From Pochonia chlamydosporia 170 (Eukaryota; Ascomycota; Sordariomycetes; Hypocreales; Clavicipitaceae): a DNA stretch of 64,000 bases. The stretch's first letter is position 1, and the number at the start of each line of letters is the position of its first letter. Below the pieces are notes generated by a model that saw only the letters and a list, made by a program, of their open reading frames with translations, had not been told where the DNA came from and made no database searches. Shown here piece by piece: positions 60,142 through 64,000 of this stretch. The stretch lies in NCBI RefSeq assembly GCF_001653235.2, contig NC_035790.1, forward strand, positions 3,410,001-3,474,000, in the 5' to 3' direction. A program made the translations under genes and the position numbers.

Positions 60142-60579
60142 GGAGTGGGTGGATATCAGTGCCCGGGAGAGAATCGTTGTTTCCATGGCGTCTCTCAGGT
60201 GTTAGGCCATGAGATTGCTGTTGTTATACTTTGCGTGCGAGAAAGACTAAGATTGGGCATATGGCGTTGAGAGAGCGTATAAGTCGGGTAGGAAATGCTA
60301 CGAGCGGAACACATCTACGTGTTTCTAATATCTTAGGTCGCTACCATGATACCATCGTAACATAGTCTGGAATATTCTTCACAACGTGAGTACAGTCGAG
60401 TATAGTCCAGTAATAGTTGCTGTCAAAATCGGTGGCGATCTGTGGGATGGTACACGTATGGAAGGTGGAAAACAGATCCTTCTTGGCATTTGCTCCTCTA
60501 CAGAGGGACAATTCCACACAGGGACCGGATTTCAGGGTTTGTTCTACTTGGCGGACAGGTGAGGCTGGCCTCGCCTAGA

Positions 60580-60857
60580 ATGGATCCGTCTCTCCTACAT
60601 GCGTGCTAGACGACTTTACATCTGCTGCATGTTGGTTTGGTATCATCACATTTGACATGTCGCTCCCTACAGAAACGCCATTCCCTGCCGTTGCTCTCTG
60701 ATGCTGGGCTACACCAGGCAGAGAAGGACAGCACTGACACGAGCCGCCATAGAGGCATCCTGTTCTGAACTTGGGGCTCACTGTCTCTGGCGTATTGGCT
60801 CGGCTTTGGCTCACTGATTCGTGTAGCCATTGATGAACCGTTCGTTTCATGTGGCAA
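60580..60857 (-). pseudogene. Relic of a Zn2Cys6 transcription factor
   Basis: Minus-strand reading gives FCRERHVKCDDTKPTCSRCKVV, clearly a fungal zinc-cluster sequence, then an in-frame TAG at 60608-60606, then HACRRDGS in the same frame, with the expected sixth cysteine at the right spacing. The first cysteine position is occupied by Trp (TGG). No regulatory domain follows. I read it as an inactivated regulator, possibly once of the adjacent terpene pair. Splicing around the stop looks impossible here, as the gap is too short. Confidence 0.6.
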
Positions 60858-60922
60858 TAAGTTGGGCGCTCAGCTTGCTGTCGACACAGCTTTCCAAAAC
60901 CGGTGACGGTGTTTAAGTGGCG

Positions 60923-61782
60923 TCAATATAATCTATGGATCCGTGGTCCATCTCGTAACTTCTTGGTGAATGCCTGCCTGGTACCCAAGCCATCATCCGG
61001 ATATTTGACCGTCGTAACAAGGTTCAATGTCCTAGACTTTTTGCATGTCTCAAATGCGCAGCCTTCTGCAGCAGAAATAAAAGTCGGATCAGTTTTGTCA
61101 GTCGGCGTGTGAAATACAGGGGAGAAAATGGAAGAGGTCTTCGCTAACCCTAACCCTAACCCTTCATCCAAGAATCCTTTTGATCTTTCTCCTGCCTGTG
61201 TCAGACAACTGGCTACCGGCATGAGAGATTCCGAAATGATGAAACAGAGTGCAACGGTGCTATATTTGGCCGTCTTTTCTCCGATAGCGTAGCCAATAGT
61301 AGGGGGAATTGAATTGATGGTTTCGATTAGTGTCCTCTGTAGTTTGACCCCGTTGATCGTGTGCGCGATTTGCATTCATATCATGTCAACTGGGTTGATG
61401 CGCAACCACCAGACCAAACTATCGCCAAGTAGGTTGGCTTCTCTCGGGCCATCTCCAATAATTGCCATGTGGCCCGGTGGCTTGCTCTTCCTCCCATGGC
61501 TGGCTAGCCTCCATCACTTTGCATATCTTGGCTGCTGAAATATTGGGAGCAAACAACCAGGTTGAGGGATAAAAGCTCAGCATGATTGGCCTCTTGGCGT
61601 GATTTAGCATCTTCGTGGTCCATGTACCCTGTCAGGGTTGCTGACGAGTTGGTGCAAAGGACGGCTTCGTACGGAAGAGAATAGGAGCGTTTCCTACATT
61701 TATCTAGCTCGTGTCCGGATATGGCTGAATTTGGGATGCCAATGATGCGTGCCCCGTGCCCCTGCGTATAGTCGCAATGCAT
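60923..61782 (-). pseudogene. Possible decayed gene, unrecognised
   Basis: Two minus-strand blocks read like protein: 61782-61504 (HGARIIGIPNSAISGHELDK) and 61440-60923 (GDSLVWWLRINPVDMI, a TGA near 61376, then IAHTINGVKLQRTLIETINS). The in-frame stop and frame change suggest decay. The telomere-like repeat lies within the second block. Family not recognised. Confidence 0.25.
61144..61163. repeat. Interstitial telomere-like repeat
   Basis: About 3.3 tandem copies of CTAACC (TTAGGG on the minus strand), the usual filamentous-fungal telomere unit, in the middle of the window. Confidence 0.85.
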
Positions 61783-62458
61783 TCAACTTTCAGTGTTGCC
61801 CTCCAACTTATCTGGGCGACGGGGTCCCAACTAAGCGGCCCTATTGGCTTTCAAGGTCCATCGGCAAATCTTGAGAAAGCCAAAAGTCTGGTCTTGTCGT
61901 GGCCGAGACCCTGAGCGAGGGAAAAGCCACTTGCACCAAGCAAGCATGTCATCAAATGGCATTGCGGTGATTGCGGTGGCGGCGGGCGGGTTGCAGGTTA
62001 GAACGGTTCAATGTTCTGGAAATCAAACTTGGCGTGTCTGTGTGCGTGTGTGTGTGTGCCTTGTCTGCTCTGCCGGGAGATGTGCCTCCGACGATGTGTG
62101 AATTATCCAGAGTTTGGAGTCGTGCCTCCTGTCTCCTGCCTCCTGTCTCGTGTGAGACGTCTGCGCCGCAGCGGAAGATTGTGGCTGCTGACGAGAGCCT
62201 GTCTCGGCCAAGCCAAGAATGAGGCCAACTGGTTGAGTTAATAGTTGGTTATCTACTCCGTAGTCACGTACAGTACCAAACTCTTGTCCAAAACTGGTGG
62301 TTTCATGGCTGGCTGCCAATCTTTTCGTGCCAATAATCACATGTAGTCTAGCTAACCCTCCTGAGTCGCGACTGTGTAAAAACCTCGACAAAGTTGTCCC
62401 TTTTTCCCTCCCACTCCATGAATCAACAAGACACCAAACCCCGTGGAACGGAGGCATA

Positions 62459-64000
62459 ATGGCCGCCCACGAGCCAAAGAAGCCAAAAGCCATGAAAAAT
62501 GGCATCGTCTACACCCAAGACTTTGAGGTCTACGAGATGAACGAGCTGGCCGTCAACAAATCCCGAAACCAGAACCAGAACCAGAACCAATTCACCACCA
62601 CCACATCCTACACAATTTCGTCGACTCCCCGACCGACAAAGTCGTCGCACAAATCGCTGGCGTCCCGCTTTCTGGACAGTTTCCGTCGCGTTGACGGCGG
62701 TCCAATCTCCCAGCATCATGGCTACAATAGCTTTCCTCAGCCGGCTGGGGATCGGTTCTACGACTTGGACGCTGCGAATATCAGGACCGCCAACACGGGT
62801 CTTCATCGGCATTTAAAGGGTCGCCATTTGCAAATGATTGCGATAGGTGGTTCCATTGGTGTGTTCTTTGCTCAGCACTTTTGGGAGTGATTTGGAGTCG
62901 CTTTGATCTAACTCGTGGACTAGGGACCGGTTTATTCGTCACTTCTGGAATTGCGCTGTACCAGAGCGGACCGTTGCCTTTACTGCTTGCTTATATATTC
63001 ACGGGAATTCTCCAATATTGCACGATGCAGAGTCTGGGGGAGTTGGTTGTCACGTTTCCTGTTGCGGGTGCATTCTCTGCGCTATCGACACGATTCTTAG
63101 ATCCGTCATGGGGCTTCGCCATAGGATGGAAGTACGTTTCGCTACTCTATCAGCTTGGCATTAGAGAAATATCAAGATGCTAATGTACCCCTTGCAGTTA
63201 CGCTCTCCAATGGCTATTCACACTGCCACTCGAAATTATCGCTGGCGCATTAACAGTCCAATACTGGAACAACGACCTCAGCAAATCCATCTTCATCACC
63301 ATCTTCCTCCTCGCTATCATCATCATCAATCTATTCGGAATCAAAGGATATGGCGAGGCCGAGTTCCTCTTCTCCATAGTAAAGGTGACCGCTATCGTCG
63401 GGTTCATGTAAGTCCTACAACGACCAAAATCACCACCCTATCAATCACCTGCAACTAACGCATCCCCATCTGAGCAGTCTTCTCGGCGCCGTCATCAACA
63501 TCGGCGGTCCTCCTCATGGCGGCTACATCGGCGGCCAATACTGGCAAGATCCCGGCCTAACTAACCACGGGTTCAAAGGGTTCTGCAGCGTTCTCGTCAT
63601 CTCGTCCTTTTCATTTGCCGGAACAGAATTAGTAGGTCTTGCGGCCGCGGAGACAGAAAACCCGCGCAAGTCGCTCCCCAGCGCGATCAAGCAGGTCTTT
63701 TGGAGAATCGCCATCTTCTACATCGTCTCGCTGCTTCTCATCGGTCTTCTCGTCCCGTACAACGAGCCTCGCCTGGTCGCTGGCCAAAGTTCCGTTGACG
63801 CCTCTGCCAGTCCGTTTGTTATTGCCGTTGAAAGCGCCGGGTCTACGATCCTTCCGAGCGTGATGAACGCCGTGGTTTTGATAAGTGTCTTGAGTGTTGG
63901 AAATTCCGCAGTTTTTGGATCCTCACGAACCCTGGCTGCCCTGGCGGAGCAATCGCATGCGCCAAAGATCCTGTCGTACGTGGATTTCAAGGGTCGACCA
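62459..64000 (+). CDS. Amino-acid permease, YAT/APC family (5' part, runs off the window)
   Basis: Plasma-membrane proton-coupled amino-acid transporter. Four exons so far: 62459-62858, 62924-63131, 63198-63407 and 63478 to the window end, all in phase. The cytosolic N-terminus of about 120 residues has Asn/Gln repeats and basic Ser-rich sequence. TM1 begins at RHLQMIAIGGSIGTGLFVTS, the conserved family signature. Further membrane segments follow (LPLLLAYIFTGILQY, FTLPLEIIAGALTVQYW, SIFITIFLLAIIIINLFGI). ISSFSFAGTELVGLAAAETENPRKS is the diagnostic YAT loop. The ATG at 62459 is chosen because no ATG lies further upstream in frame. The usual full length is about 560-600 aa; the C-terminal part lies beyond the window. 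Confidence 0.92.

Larger units (their letters stand above)
60142..62458. other. Intergenic region with decayed genes
   Basis: About 2.3 kb. Contains a broken Zn2Cys6 relic, decayed minus-strand coding text at about 60923-61782, a telomere-like repeat (61144-61163) and a GT-rich stretch near 62036-62060. The last few hundred nucleotides are the permease promoter. Confidence 0.55.

Overview
This window is nuclear DNA of a filamentous ascomycete. Genes are monocistronic on both strands. Their introns are mostly about 50-100 nt with GT..AG borders. The protein families are typical of Pezizomycotina: an AA11 chitin LPMO with an X278 tail, Zn2Cys6 regulators, a CYS-3-like bZIP, and a terpene cyclase with a P450. 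A hypocrealean Sordariomycete, possibly an insect- or nematode-associated clavicipitoid fungus, is my inference from the gene set; it is not shown directly.

Layout. 1-3.2 kb: mostly non-coding, with a possible unrecognised gene fragment. 3.2-4.4 kb: secreted AA11 LPMO. 4.9-6.9 kb (minus): adenylosuccinate lyase in ten exons, two of them microexons. 7.9-8.9 kb: APH-like kinase. 9-12.6 kb: gene-poor, with an 88-bp repeat family and homopolymer tracts. 12.7-13.6 kb: secreted trypsin. 16.8-18.2 kb: CYS-3/MetR-like bZIP. 18.7-19.1 kb (minus): small conserved protein. 21.0-23.0 kb: class I/II aminotransferase in eight exons. 23.9-25.9 kb: a single-exon protein with an E2-like domain followed by an F-box. 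26.2-27.7 kb (minus): SRPK-like kinase, divergent from an aldehyde dehydrogenase (28.2-29.8 kb). 30.7-30.9 kb (minus): putative small secreted peptide. 31.6-33.3 kb (minus): Zn2Cys6 regulator. 33.3-38.8 kb: gene-poor gap.

38.8-55.4 kb is a housekeeping block: DENN-domain protein, BCD1 (box C/D snoRNP assembly), SEC6 (exocyst), EDE1-like endocytic scaffold (minus), glutathione reductase, and a small GRF zinc-finger protein. 55.8-60.1 kb holds a cytochrome P450 (minus) and a class I terpene cyclase (plus), divergently transcribed from a 1.1-kb shared promoter; this looks like a minimal terpenoid pathway. Beside it lie a broken Zn2Cys6 relic, other decayed coding sequence and a short interstitial telomere-like repeat. 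From 62.5 kb to the window edge runs the 5' part of an amino-acid permease.

For most multi-exon genes I placed the exon junctions by hand and checked reading-frame phase across each junction. No rRNA, CRISPR or intact transposon was seen, and I recognised no tRNA by eye.
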